A stretch of DNA of 64,000 nucleotides from DATBSL01 sp964561785 (lineage in GTDB: Bacteria > Acidobacteriota > Vicinamibacteria > Fen-336): contig CAZLRF010000023.1 of assembly GCA_964561785.1 (NCBI GenBank), forward strand, positions 1-64,000, written 5' to 3'. Of this stretch, positions 7,379 to 15,656 are shown one piece after another (position 1 is the first letter of the stretch; every line of letters begins with the position of its first letter). The translations under genes were made by a program, and so were the position numbers. The notes below the pieces were generated by a model. That model saw only the letters and a program-made list of their open reading frames with translations. It ran no database searches and was not told the origin of the DNA.

Positions 7379-8521
7379 TCAGGGCTCGTACACGCGCGGC
7401 ACCCGCTCGCTGATCGCGGTCAGGACCTCGTAGGGGATCGTGCCCGCCCACCGCGCGAGCTCCTCGACGGTCACGCTCGCCCCCCCCTGCTCGCCGACCA
7501 GGACCACCTCGTCGCCGTTCCACGCCTCGCCCCACTCGATGTTGACCATCATCTGGTCCATGCAGATCCGGCCCACCTGCGCCCGCCGCCTCCCGCGGAG
7601 CAGGACCTCGGCCCGGTTCGACATCGCGCGGAAGTAGCCGTCGGCGTACCCCACGGGGACGGTGACGACGCGGACGCGGTGGTCGCTCGCCCAGGTCGAG
7701 CCGTAGGAGACGGGGCTGCCCGCCTCGACCACCTTGAAGTAGACGACCCGCGAGCGCCAGGACAGCGCGGGAGCCACCTCGACCCTCCGCGGGGCGCCGG
7801 GGTAGGGGTAGACGCCGTAGAGGAGGATCCCGGGGCGCACCATGTCGAGGCGCGCCTCGGGCATCCGGAGCAGCGCCGCCGAGCTCGCGGCGTGGCGCAC
7901 GGGCACCGGGAGCGAGCGCCGCTCGTAGAAGCGCAGCACCTCGTGGAAGCGCTCGAGCTGGAGGCGGGCGTGGCCGAGGTCCTCCGCGTCGGCGTTCGCG
8001 AAGTGGGTGTAGATCCCCTCGACCTCGACGTGGGGCGAGCGGGCCGCCGCCTCGAGGAGGCCGGGGGCGCTGTAGTGATGGACGCCGATGCGCTCCATGC
8101 CGGTGTCCACCTTCAGATGGACCTTCGCCCGCGTCCCCCGTGCCGCGGCCGCCTCCTCGACGTCGCGCAGCCGCGCGATCGAGGGGACCGTGAACGTGAG
8201 GTCGTGCTCGAGGAAGAGGGGGACCTGCCGGGTCCAGATCCCGCCCATCACGAGGATGGGGTTCGCGATCCCGAGCCGCCGCAGCGCGATGCCCTCCTCG
8301 ACGAGGGCGACGCCGAAGGCGTCGGCCTGCGGGGCGAGGCAGCGAGCGACGGCCTCGAGGCCGTGCCCGTAGGCGTTGGCCTTCAGGACCGCCATGACCC
8401 GCGCGGGGGCGGCGGCAGCCGCGACCGCGGCGAGGTTGGCTCGAAGGCGCCCCAGGCTCACGACCACGTACGTCGGCCGCAGCCGCGCCGCCTCGGGATC
8501 GAGAGGAGGCTCGGGCGTCAA
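7379..8521 (-). CDS. alr: Alanine racemase
   Basis: Pyridoxal-phosphate enzyme that makes D-alanine for peptidoglycan. VMAVLKANAYGHG near residue 45 contains the PLP lysine; GRICMDQMMVNI and PVSYGSTWASD near residue 270 carry the partner tyrosine and C-terminal domain residues. The length, 380 residues, is normal. No ATG or GTG lies before the conserved region; the TTG at 8521 is the best available start, with a weak ribosome-binding context, so the exact N-terminus is uncertain. It lies between an SDR gene and a small secreted protein, all on the minus strand. Confidence 0.93.
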   Translation of the reverse strand: MTPEPPLDPEAARLRPTYVVVSLGRLRANLAAVAAAAAPARVMAVLKANAYGHGLEAVARCLAPQADAFGVALVEEGIALRRLGIANPILVMGGIWTRQVPLFLEHDLTFTVPSIARLRDVEEAAAARGTRAKVHLKVDTGMERIGVHHYSAPGLLEAAARSPHVEVEGIYTHFANADAEDLGHARLQLERFHEVLRFYERRSLPVPVRHAASSAALLRMPEARLDMVRPGILLYGVYPYPGAPRRVEVAPALSWRSRVVYFKVVEAGSPVSYGSTWASDHRVRVVTVPVGYADGYFRAMSNRAEVLLRGRRRAQVGRICMDQMMVNIEWGEAWNGDEVVLVGEQGGASVTVEELARWAGTIPYEVLTAISERVPRVYEP

Positions 8522-8534
8522 GGGCGGGGGCGGC

Positions 8535-8894
8535 TTACGGCCGGCGCTTGGCCTTCAGCGTCCCCGAGTAGCCTCCGCCCTGCCAGGTGCCCTCCATCGC
8601 GTCGCCGTCCACCTTGAGCTCGACGTCGTAGACGCCGCCCTCGTACTGGACCTTGAAGCGCAGGACACCCGCCTCGAGCGTGGCGTCGGTGACCGTGCGG
8701 GGGGAGCCGTTCAGCTCCATCCCGACCTCCAGCTTGCCGTCGACCTGCTTGAGGACGAGGACGGACGCCATCTCGCCCTCGGGCGTCGAGGCGAGGGCAT
8801 CCCAGGTGCCGGCCACCTTGGGCTCGGCGGCGGTGGCGAGCGTGGCGAGAAGCGCGATCGCGAGGGCGGCGGCGGCTCGGGTGGCGTTCTTCAT
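8535..8894 (-). CDS. Small secreted protein of unknown function
   Basis: 119 residues with a signal peptide (MKNATRAAAALAIALLATLATAA, cleavage near TAA/EP). The mature part is rich in beta-strand patterns with alternating charged and hydrophobic residues and repeated 'GTW' (VAGTWDALAS, MEGTWQGGGYSGTLKAKRR), like small lipocalin- or calycin-like beta-barrels; this fold guess is weak. On the minus strand TAAGAT sits 6 bases before the ATG, so it probably has its own leaderless transcript. The same 'APPxFSGTWxF' style of start is seen in the unrelated secreted protein at 49594-50160. Confidence 0.7.
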   Translation of the reverse strand: MKNATRAAAALAIALLATLATAAEPKVAGTWDALASTPEGEMASVLVLKQVDGKLEVGMELNGSPRTVTDATLEAGVLRFKVQYEGGVYDVELKVDGDAMEGTWQGGGYSGTLKAKRRP

Positions 8895-8908
8895 GCCCGG
8901 ATCTTACC

Positions 8909-10216
8909 TCAGCCCCGCGCGAGCCGGCGCGCCAGGAAGGCGATCGTCGCGAGGACGAGGGTCGCGACGAGGACCGACAGCTCCCGCGCGGTCGCGTGGG
9001 CGAGCACCCAGGCGATCGCGACCATCGCCACGACGGGGACGAGCCGCGCCCCGGGGAACGTCAGGCCCCCCGTTCCGTCCGCCGGCCCTCGCGCGACCAG
9101 CCGCAGGGCGGCGGCGCAGCAGAGGAAGTAGAGGGAGAGGACCGACACGTTCGAGAGGACCGCGAGGTGGCGGAACGTGCTGGTGGCGGCGAGGGCGAGG
9201 GCGAGGGCGGCGTGGGCGACGATCGCGACGTGCGGGGTGTGGAAGGCGGGGTGCACGCGGGCGAGGGCGCGGGGCAGGAAGCCGTCACGTCCGAAGGCGA
9301 AGAGCGCGCGGGGAGAGCTCAGCATGTCCCCGCTGAGGTAGCCGAACATCGACACCGCCCCCCCGAGGAGGACGAGCAGGCGGCCTCCCTCGCCGAGGAA
9401 GCGCGCGGCGGCCTCCGCGAGCGGGGCCTCGGCGTGCCGGCCCATCTCCTCGCCGAGAACGCCCTGGGCCACGGCCTGGATCGCCAGGTAGAGCAGCGTC
9501 GTGAGCGAGAGGGCGAGGAAGATCGCGCGGGGGATCGTGCGCCGCGGGTCCCGAACCTCGCCGCTCGGGACGAGGGCGACCTCGATCCCGACGAACGCGA
9601 AGATGAGGAGCAGCACGGTCTCGCCGAGCCGGTCGGCTTCGGGCCACCCCGGCCACGCGAGGGCCTCGGGCCGGACGTGGAAGACGCCCACCGCCAGGAA
9701 CAGCGCGAGGGGCAGGAGCTTCGCCACCACCGCGCCCTCGATGACCCGTGCGCCCTGCCGCACTCCCCGCACGTTGACGAGGGCGAGGAGCCCCACCGTC
9801 GCGGCGAGGACCGCGAGGCGCGCGAGGCCCGACCCCGCCGCGGGGGCGAGGAGACCCACCTGGTCGGCGAACGCCGAGAGCAGGCTCGCCGCGGTCAGCC
9901 AGAGCATCAGCCACTGGAGGACGCCGGCGAGGAAGCCGACCCAGGGGCCGAACGCGGTCTCGACGTAGGCGTAGATCCCCCCGGTGAGCGAGACCCGGCT
10001 CCCCGCGAGGGCGATCGAGGTCACGACGAGGGCCATCAGGCCCGCGCAGACGAGGTAGGCCGCGGGGGCGGCGGCGCCGAGCCCGGCCGCCACCGCGCCG
10101 GGGAGGACGAAGATCCCCGCGCCGACGGTGACGTTGACGATGCCGGCCGCGAGCTGGCGCACGCCGAGCGCGCGGACGAGGGAGGCCTCGGGGGACGGAG
10201 GGTCTTCGGGAGCCAT
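8909..10216 (-). CDS. APC-superfamily amino acid permease
   Basis: A 435-residue inner-membrane transporter with about 12 hydrophobic segments. The first helix GIVNVTVGAGIFVLPGAVAAGLG matches the APC fold motif GxGIF. TGGIYAYVETAFGPWVGFLAG and FAFVGIEVALVPSGEVRDPRRTIPRAI are the family's conserved TM3 and TM6 regions. The substrate, an amino acid or amine, cannot be fixed. The ATG at 10216 was chosen over a GTG six codons upstream (10234); neither has a strong ribosome-binding site. Neighbouring genes suggest no specific pathway. Confidence 0.85.
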   Translation of the reverse strand: MAPEDPPSPEASLVRALGVRQLAAGIVNVTVGAGIFVLPGAVAAGLGAAAPAAYLVCAGLMALVVTSIALAGSRVSLTGGIYAYVETAFGPWVGFLAGVLQWLMLWLTAASLLSAFADQVGLLAPAAGSGLARLAVLAATVGLLALVNVRGVRQGARVIEGAVVAKLLPLALFLAVGVFHVRPEALAWPGWPEADRLGETVLLLIFAFVGIEVALVPSGEVRDPRRTIPRAIFLALSLTTLLYLAIQAVAQGVLGEEMGRHAEAPLAEAAARFLGEGGRLLVLLGGAVSMFGYLSGDMLSSPRALFAFGRDGFLPRALARVHPAFHTPHVAIVAHAALALALAATSTFRHLAVLSNVSVLSLYFLCCAAALRLVARGPADGTGGLTFPGARLVPVVAMVAIAWVLAHATARELSVLVATLVLATIAFLARRLARG

Positions 10217-10247
10217 GGACGCCGAGTGTCGCACGGCCGGGGGGCCT

Positions 10248-10976
10248 TCAGGGAAGCAGGGCGCGCAGCCACTTGCCCCAGGTGGGGGCGAGCAGGAACT
10301 TGAGGAACCAGTCGGCGAGGATGCCGCTCATCGCGGCCACCACGTAGGCGGGACGGGTCGGGGCCTTGAGCCGCTCCCGCGCGGCGGGGAAGACGACCGT
10401 GAGCAGGGGCTCGGCGAGGAGCACGCCGAGAGTGGCGAAGGCGGCGACGCGGGCGATCGCCCACGGCTGCCAGCCGAGGAGCGTGACCGCCCACGGGGGG
10501 ACGCCCGCCTTCGCGAGCGCGGCCACGTAGTACGACATGAAGTTCATGAGGACCGCGCCCATCAGGATCGCGCCGGCGCTGCCCGTTCCGAGGCCGACGA
10601 CGAGGAAGGCGCCGAGGTGCACGAGGTGCTCGGGGAGGAAGAGGCGGATCGAGCCCTCGCTCCCCCGGCCGGTGCGGATCCAGTGGAACATCTCGTTCTT
10701 GTAGGCGGGGCCGTTGAGGACGACCTTGCCGAGGGGCTCCGGCCACCAGACGAACGCGATCGTCCCCACGACCGCCACCGTGGCCGCCCACCACAGCATC
10801 GCCCGCACCGCGCCGCCCCGCTCGCCCTTGCGCAGGCGGTGGACGAGCACGACGTAGGCGGGCAGCGCGTTCAGCACGGGCAGGAGCCACGGCTGGCGGA
10901 GCCACAGGCCGAGCGGGTAGGAGAGGACCGTCGCCAGGATGAGGACGATCAGGTCGTTCCGCACGGGGAACCTCAT
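10248..10976 (-). CDS. Unknown multi-spanning membrane protein coupled to the NuoF-like gene
   Basis: 242 residues with about six hydrophobic segments, for example LIVLILATVLSYPLGLWL at the N-terminus, MLWWAATVAVVGTIAFVWW, and the long LGAFLVVGLGTGSAGAILMGAVLMNFMSYYVAALA. I do not recognise the family. The start ATG overlaps the TGA of the NuoF-like gene as ATGA, so the two are almost certainly translated together, pointing to a shared function. A membrane partner for a soluble NAD(P)H-oxidising flavoprotein is an attractive guess, but the protein shows no obvious heme or metal ligand pattern; WWPEPLGKVVLNGPAYKNEMFHWI is a striking conserved-looking loop. Confidence 0.65.
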   Translation of the reverse strand: MRFPVRNDLIVLILATVLSYPLGLWLRQPWLLPVLNALPAYVVLVHRLRKGERGGAVRAMLWWAATVAVVGTIAFVWWPEPLGKVVLNGPAYKNEMFHWIRTGRGSEGSIRLFLPEHLVHLGAFLVVGLGTGSAGAILMGAVLMNFMSYYVAALAKAGVPPWAVTLLGWQPWAIARVAAFATLGVLLAEPLLTVVFPAARERLKAPTRPAYVVAAMSGILADWFLKFLLAPTWGKWLRALLP

Positions 10977-12157
10977 CGCGTGCCTCCTGCAACCGCGGCC
11001 TCGAGCGCCGCGCGCTCCGGTGAGCCCGGGGCGAACGGGTCGGGGTGCCGCGACGCGGCGCAGGCCGAATTACCGACGTGGCGCTCCACCGGCCCCGGGA
11101 ACGCGCGCACGTGTCCCGTGGCCACCGCGGCCGCGGTGCGGCAGTGGGCGCAGTGCCCGTGGCCCGCCATGAAGCCCGCCACCTCGTCGAGGGCCCGCAG
11201 GTCGCGCGGGCGCGCCTCTCCCGCGGCGACGCGTCTCAGGATGCGGGCGAGGCTCGCCGTCCCGACCGAGCAGGGCGGGCACTGGCCGCAGTTCTCGCGC
11301 TCGAAGAACGCGGCCGCCGACGCGGCGAGCGCGACCGGACAGGCCGTCGCCCCGACCACGAGGACGGCCGCGGTCCCGAGCGCGCTGCCCGCGTCGCGCA
11401 GGGCGTCCGGGTCGAGGGGGGTGTCGAGGCGCTCCGCGGGGAGCGGCGGCCCCGCGGGCCCGCCGGGGAAGACGAGGCCCACGTCCTCGGTCGCCCCGCC
11501 GGCGTGTTCGTCGACGACGCGCCGCAGCGGCGTGCCGAGCCGCACCTCGCGGACGCCGGGGCGGCGCACGTCGCCCCAGACGGTCACGAAGGTCGTCTCG
11601 TCCCGGCGGTACGCGTCGGGGTCGGCCACCGCCGCGGGCACCCGCGCGAGCGTCTCGACGTTCTGCACGAGCGTCGGCCGGCTGTGGAGGCCGACCGCCG
11701 CGGGCAGCGGGGGCTTGGGCCGCGGCCAGGGCCGCCGGCCCTCGAGCGCCTCGAGCAGCGCCGTCTCCTCGCCGGTGACGTAGCCGTCGTCGCCCCGGCG
11801 GATCGACACCGCGAGACCGTCCAGGGCGGCCCCGCGCAGCGCGTCCCCGAGGGCGGCGGCCGGCGCGTCGAAGGAGCCCTTGAGGAAGACGATCGCCTCG
11901 CGCGCCCCCACGGCGCGCGCCGCGATCGCGAGGCCGGCCACGACGTCCCCCGCGCGCGTCAGCATGACGTGGCGGTCCTTGAACGATCCGGGCTCCCCCT
12001 CGGCCCCGTTCGCGATCACGACCGGCTCGCCCCCCTCCGCCCGGACCGCCGCCCACTTGCGCGCGGCGGGGAACCAGCCGCCCCCCCGCCCTCGCAGGCC
12101 GGAGGCGCGGAGGCGCTCCGTGAGGGCGTCCGGGGAAAGGGCGAGAAGGGGGGGCAT
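10973..12157 (-). CDS. NuoF-like NADH-binding FMN/4Fe-4S protein
   Basis: 394 residues resembling the 51-kDa NuoF/HoxF subunit. GLRGRGGGWFPAARKW near residue 24 is the FMN-binding glycine loop, NGAEGEPGSFKDRH near 55 the NADH/FMN site, GYVTGEETALLEALEG near 125 and PTLVQNVETLARV near 155 follow in family order, and the SLBB domain precedes an iron-sulfur site with ENCGQCPPCSVGT and a downstream GHCAHC. All cluster cysteines appear present. No nuoE, nuoG or other complex I gene is nearby; instead the next gene is a small membrane protein joined by ATGA. The start is uncertain: ATG 12157 (used) or ATG 12193, twelve codons longer. It could feed electrons from NADH to a membrane partner or a ferredoxin. 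Confidence 0.8.
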   Translation of the reverse strand: MPPLLALSPDALTERLRASGLRGRGGGWFPAARKWAAVRAEGGEPVVIANGAEGEPGSFKDRHVMLTRAGDVVAGLAIAARAVGAREAIVFLKGSFDAPAAALGDALRGAALDGLAVSIRRGDDGYVTGEETALLEALEGRRPWPRPKPPLPAAVGLHSRPTLVQNVETLARVPAAVADPDAYRRDETTFVTVWGDVRRPGVREVRLGTPLRRVVDEHAGGATEDVGLVFPGGPAGPPLPAERLDTPLDPDALRDAGSALGTAAVLVVGATACPVALAASAAAFFERENCGQCPPCSVGTASLARILRRVAAGEARPRDLRALDEVAGFMAGHGHCAHCRTAAAVATGHVRAFPGPVERHVGNSACAASRHPDPFAPGSPERAALEAAVAGGTR

Positions 12158-12270
12158 TCGGCGCGAGGGTTTCAGTGGGCGAAGGAGCAGCATTATAGGG
12201 GGAGGCGGGCCGGCCTTCGGCGGGGCCTTCGAGATCCGCCCCGCGCCACAGGCGCGGGGCGGGGGCATAC

Positions 12271-12299
12271 TTCACAGAATAGTTCAGATGTACTAGTAT
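12271..12299 (+). promoter_or_regulatory. Probable erpA promoter
   Basis: TTCACA (12271-12276) and TAGTAT (12294-12299) are spaced 17 bases, in an AT-rich island that stands out in this GC-rich DNA. The palindrome TACTAGTA at 12291-12298 overlaps the -10 and could be an operator. Inference from sequence only. Confidence 0.4.
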
Positions 12300-12347
12300 C
12301 AATGGACCACGGCTCGCCGCAGGGCCAATCCAAGGAGTGTCGCCGGC

Positions 12348-12695
12348 ATGATCACACTGACCTCGAACGCTGCCGCGAAGGTGAAGGGCATCCTCGAGCA
12401 GGAGAAGGAGAGCCTTCCCCAGGGCGGGCTCCGCATCTACGTCCAGGGGGGCGGCTGCTCCGGCTTCCAGTATGGGATGGTCCTCGACGAGGTCTCGGAC
12501 GGGGACCAGGTGCTCGAGCTCGAGGGCGTCAAGGTCATCGTCGACCCGATGAGCCTGCGCTATCTCGAGGGCGCCGAGGTCGACTACAAGGAGGACCTCA
12601 TGGGCGGGGGCTTCGCGATCAAGAACCCGAACGCGAAGTCGACCTGCGGCTGCGGCCACTCCTTCCAGGCGGGCGAGGGCGGACCGCAGCACTGA
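12348..12695 (+). CDS. erpA: Iron-sulfur cluster insertion protein ErpA/IscA family
   Basis: A-type carrier that delivers Fe-S clusters to apo-proteins. The 115-residue protein starts ITLTSNAAAKVKGILEQE, has the first conserved cysteine in VQGGGCSGFQYGM near residue 34, the ErpA-like block VDPMSLRYLEGAEVDYKEDLMGGGFAIKNPNA, and the C-terminal pair in STCGCGHSF. AAGGAG lies 9 bases before the ATG. It is divergent from the NuoF-like Fe-S flavoprotein and overlaps the downstream LON-domain gene at its stop codon, so the two are probably co-translated. Confidence 0.93.
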   Translation: MITLTSNAAAKVKGILEQEKESLPQGGLRIYVQGGGCSGFQYGMVLDEVSDGDQVLELEGVKVIVDPMSLRYLEGAEVDYKEDLMGGGFAIKNPNAKSTCGCGHSFQAGEGGPQH

Positions 12696-13309
12696 GCGGC
12701 CTCGTCCCCCTCTTCCCGCTCCCGAACGTCGTGCTGTTCCCGGGGGTCGCGCTGCCGCTCCACGTCTTCGAGCCCCGGTACCGCTCGATGGTGCAGGACG
12801 CGCTCGCGGGAGACCGCACGATCGGCATGGTCCTGCTCCAGCCCGGCTACGAGGCGGACTACCACGGCCGCCCCCCGATCTACCCCGTCGGCTGCTCGGG
12901 CCGGATCCTCGAGGAGGAGCGCCTCGACGACGGCCGCTTCAACATCCTCCTCCTCGGCCAGGCCCGCTTCCGCGTCGCCGGGGAGCACGAGGGGCGCCCC
13001 TACCGTCTCGCCACGGTCGAGGACCTGCCCGACCCCGTCGGCGACGCCTCTTCGCTCGGGGCGCTGCGCGAGCGGCTGCTGGGCGCGGTCGCCCGGGCCA
13101 CCTCGGGCGAGGCCCGCGTCGAGCTCGCCGACGAGGTCTCACCCGCCGCCCTCGTCAACGGCCTCGCCCAGGGCCTCGACCTTCTTCCCGTGGAAAAGCT
13201 CTCCCTCCTCGTCTGCGACACCGTGGAAGCGCGGGCCGCGCGGCTGCTCGAGATCCTCGAGTTCCGCGCGCTCGAGCGCTCGACGGGCCGCAGCGGAACG
13301 CTGCACTGA
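12692..13309 (+). CDS. LON substrate-binding (N-terminal) domain protein
   Basis: 205 residues consisting of a stand-alone Lon N-terminal domain: GLVPLFPLPNVVLFPGVALPLHVFEPRYRSMV is the family's opening, followed by GMVLLQPGY, a PVGCSGRI strand and a C-terminal helical bundle ending in the EKLSLLVCDTVEARAARLLEIL segment. No ATPase or protease part follows. No ATG, GTG or TTG exists in frame between the erpA body and the conserved FPLPNVVLFPG motif; a CTG at 12692 overlaps the erpA TGA as CTGA, parallel to the GTGA/ATGA overlaps seen elsewhere here. I therefore use CTG as the likely start. Role unknown; such proteins may bind unfolded substrates. Confidence 0.8.
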   Translation: MSGLVPLFPLPNVVLFPGVALPLHVFEPRYRSMVQDALAGDRTIGMVLLQPGYEADYHGRPPIYPVGCSGRILEEERLDDGRFNILLLGQARFRVAGEHEGRPYRLATVEDLPDPVGDASSLGALRERLLGAVARATSGEARVELADEVSPAALVNGLAQGLDLLPVEKLSLLVCDTVEARAARLLEILEFRALERSTGRSGTLH

Positions 13310-13339
13310 GCCGTGGTCCGTGCCTCGAAAGGAGACGTG

Positions 13340-14796
13340 ATGAGAGAGACGACGAAGACGCAGGGGTGGAGGAGGGCGGCGCTCGTCGCCGCCCTCGGGC
13401 TCGCGGTGGCGTCCGTGCTCGCCCCCGCGGCGGCGGCGCACGAGCGCGTCGACCCACGGAAGCTGCAGGTCACCTCGGCCGCGGCCGACCCCGCGGCCGA
13501 GTGGCTGAGGATCCGCGGCCGCAACTTCGGCGGGGGTGTTCCGCGGGTCACCCTCGGCGGCGAGCCGCTCGAGGTCGTGCGCCACTCCCCGTTCGAGATC
13601 CTGGCCGGGGAGCGGTTCCGTGCCGCCCTGGTGGAAGCGANNNNNNNNNNTCCCCGTTCGAGATCCTGGCAGCGTTGCCGCCGGATCTCGAGCCCGGCAG
13701 CTACCGGCTGGTGGTCTGGAGAGCGCCCGGCGAAGGACGCTCGGACAGCTTCGAAGTCACGATCGGCGCGGTCGGCCCGCAGGGCCCGGCCGGGCCGGCG
13801 GGACCCCCGGGACCCGAGGGCCCGCCGGGGGTTCCGGGCCCTCCGGGACCGGCCGGACCCGCGGGACCTGCCGGCCCCGCCGGACCACAGGGCCCTCCCG
13901 GGCCACAGGGCCCTCCCGGCCCTCCCGGTGGCGGCGGATCCGGTCCCGGGGAGCCCGTCCCCCCCGAGATCGGCATCTTTCTCCGCGTCGGGGACCTGAA
14001 AGGCGAGTCGGTCGATAAGGGCCACAAGGACTGGAGCGACGCGACCTGGTACAGCCACGCGGTCCGGATCCTCCTCGGAGCCGCAGGGGGCGGGTCGCAG
14101 TCCGGCCGGCCGCAGCACGACGAGCTCGCGGTGGTGAAGGTCACCGACCGGACGAGCGACGCGCTCTACGCGAAGGCCGCCGCGGGAGAGGTCATCCCCC
14201 GGGTCGACCTCGACGTGTGCCGCGTGGCGAGCGGCGGCGGCCCGCAGTGCTTCCTCGCCATCGAGCTGAAGGACGCCGTGATCACGAGCTTCTCGCAGGG
14301 CTCCGACCTCCTCGACCGGCTCGCCTTCGCGTACCGCGCGATCGAGTGGACCTACCGGCCGGTCCTGCCGAACGGCTCCGCGGCCCCGCAGCTGACCGGC
14401 AGCTACGACCTCGCCACCCTCACGTGGACGGGCGAGGCCGTCACCGCCCAGGGCGCGATCGGCTACGGCTCCGGCGACGGCTCGAGCGTCCTCGTGATCC
14501 CGGGCCTCCCGGGGGAGTCGACGCTGTCGAAGCCGGCGAAGGCGATCGGCCTCACCGGCTTCACCCGCAGCCTCTCGGGCGCGGAGACGGTGAAGGGCAC
14601 GGACATCGCGACGTACGGCCTCCTGCGGGCGCTTCACCGCGGCCTGGAGCTGGAGCCGGCGCTTCACTTCGGCTGCGGCGCGGGCCCCGCCGGCGATTGC
14701 ACGGGCACGTCCGCGCTCGGCGACTCCTTCGTCGTCGAGATCTCCTACGGGGCGAGCCAGGTCGAGCGCCTGAAGTGGCTCCCGGCCGGGCCCTGA
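13340..14796 (+). CDS. Secreted IPT/TIG, collagen-like and Hcp-like multidomain protein, interrupted by an assembly gap
   Basis: A signal peptide (MRETTKTQGWRRAALVAALG..AAAAH) is followed by an IPT/TIG-like domain (LQVTSAAADPAAEWLRIRGR, later YRLVVWRAPGEG and DSFEVTIGAV). Then come 17 uninterrupted Gly-X-Y triplets (13774-13926). The C-terminal 280 residues open with IGIFLRVGDLKGESVDKGHK and include VDLDVCR, CFLAIELKDAVITSF and AIEWTYRPVL, which resembles the Hcp tube-protein fold of type VI secretion. The frame shifts across the N-run at 13641-13650. A 20-base repeat (13586-13605 and 13651-13670) flanks the gap; joining there removes 65 bases and restores one frame of 463 residues. AAAGGAG precedes the ATG. 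The gap makes the exact middle uncertain. No other T6SS gene is present. Confidence 0.75.
13586..13605 (+). repeat. 20-base repeat, left copy flanking the assembly gap
   Basis: Identical to 13651-13670 immediately after the N-run. Most likely a contig-end overlap that the assembler failed to merge rather than a real duplication, because merging the copies restores the reading frame. Confidence 0.8.
13641..13650. other. Assembly gap of 10 Ns
   Basis: Ten unknown bases inside the IPT/collagen-like/Hcp-like gene, about 125 bases upstream of the low-complexity collagen repeats that probably caused the break. The 35 bases just before it (13606-13640) may be an erroneous contig tail. Confidence 0.95.
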
Positions 14797-14799
14797 CGC

Positions 14800-15324
14800 C
14801 TACACGGGCTCCGCGGTTCCGGTCGCGGCCGAGCTGCGCCGGGCGCGCCATGTGGCGTCCGCCCGGCGCAGCGCGGGGCGCAGCACGAGCACGAGGGCGG
14901 CGACCAGGAACGGGGCGACCACCGACCACCCGAGGATCCCGTGCAGCCCGGTGAGGCCGAACTCGCGCAGGAAGCCGGGGGCGTCCTCGAAGAAGCGGGA
15001 GGCGAGGACGCGGGGGGCGAGGCGGGCGGGAGGCGCCCCGACGAGACGCTCGCCGAGGCGCACGAAGGCCAGGATGAGAGCGAGCTGCAGCGGGTAGACG
15101 AGCTGCTGCGCGAGCTGGAGGGCCACGTGGTTGAGGCGCAGGGTGGCCCCGGCGACGAGGCAGAGCAGCGTCGTCGTGCCGAGGATCGGGAACAGCCCCA
15201 GCACGACGCCGACCGCCAGCGAGAGGGCGAGCCCCTCGGGCGAGAGGCCCTGGACGAGCAGCGCCCGCAGGGGGGGGCCCAGGCGCCGGCGCCAGAAGCC
15301 CGGTCGATCCGCGCCTGCGCTCAC
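14800..15324 (-). CDS. DUF2062-family membrane protein
   Basis: 174 residues. GLSPEGLALSLAVGVVLGLFPILGTTTLLC near residue 25-55 is the hallmark of the DUF2062 family of small inner-membrane proteins, often found beside glycosyltransferases or lipid genes. Further hydrophobic segments follow (VALQLAQQLVYPLQLALILAF and WSVVAPFLVAALVLVL). The GTG at 15324 overlaps the stop of the upstream gene as GTGA, so it is the second gene of a two-gene minus-strand unit. The function of the family is unknown. It converges with the collagen-like gene, whose stop lies a few bases away. Confidence 0.8.
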   Translation of the reverse strand: MSAGADRPGFWRRRLGPPLRALLVQGLSPEGLALSLAVGVVLGLFPILGTTTLLCLVAGATLRLNHVALQLAQQLVYPLQLALILAFVRLGERLVGAPPARLAPRVLASRFFEDAPGFLREFGLTGLHGILGWSVVAPFLVAALVLVLRPALRRADATWRARRSSAATGTAEPV

Positions 15325-15656
15325 GCCCGCGGCCGCAGGAGCAGCTCCTCGGCCCCCGCGCCGGGGGGCAGGCGGAAGAGCCGGGCGAGGACGTACCCGG
15401 CGATCGCGATGTTCCCGAGCGCCATGATCGCGACGAACCACGCGCCTCGCGCACCCCACGAGCGCTCCCGGTAGAACACCCAGGCGTAGACGGCGAGGAA
15501 CCCGCAGTACGCGTCGGCGAGCGTCGCGCGGAACCACGGGTCGGGCCACAGCGCCCGACCGGCGGCGAAGACGCCCCGGTCGAGGCTGGCGCTGATCGTG
15601 ACGTAGAGCATCAGGACCAGGATCGCTCCGAAGAGCACCTTCAATCCGTTGATCAT
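15321..15656 (-). CDS. Small membrane protein (DUF1475-like)
   Basis: 111 residues with three hydrophobic segments: VLFGAILVLMLYVTISASL at the N-terminus, ATLADAYCGFLAVYAWVFY and AWFVAIMALGNIAIAGYVLARLF. The pattern 'WFRATLADAYCGFL' and 'GNIAIAGYVL' recalls the DUF1475 group; that assignment is from memory and only moderately sure. GAGGAG precedes the ATG at 15656. It is the first gene of a pair with the DUF2062 protein and is divergent from the PDZ protein across 142 bases. Confidence 0.7.
   Translation of the reverse strand: MINGLKVLFGAILVLMLYVTISASLDRGVFAAGRALWPDPWFRATLADAYCGFLAVYAWVFYRERSWGARGAWFVAIMALGNIAIAGYVLARLFRLPPGAGAEELLLRPRA

Noticed and set aside
13701..14144. Antisense collagen-like ORF opposite the Gly-X-Y repeats
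   Set aside because: GGN-CCN repeats read as Gly/Pro on both strands; the plus frame has the signal peptide and flanking domains.
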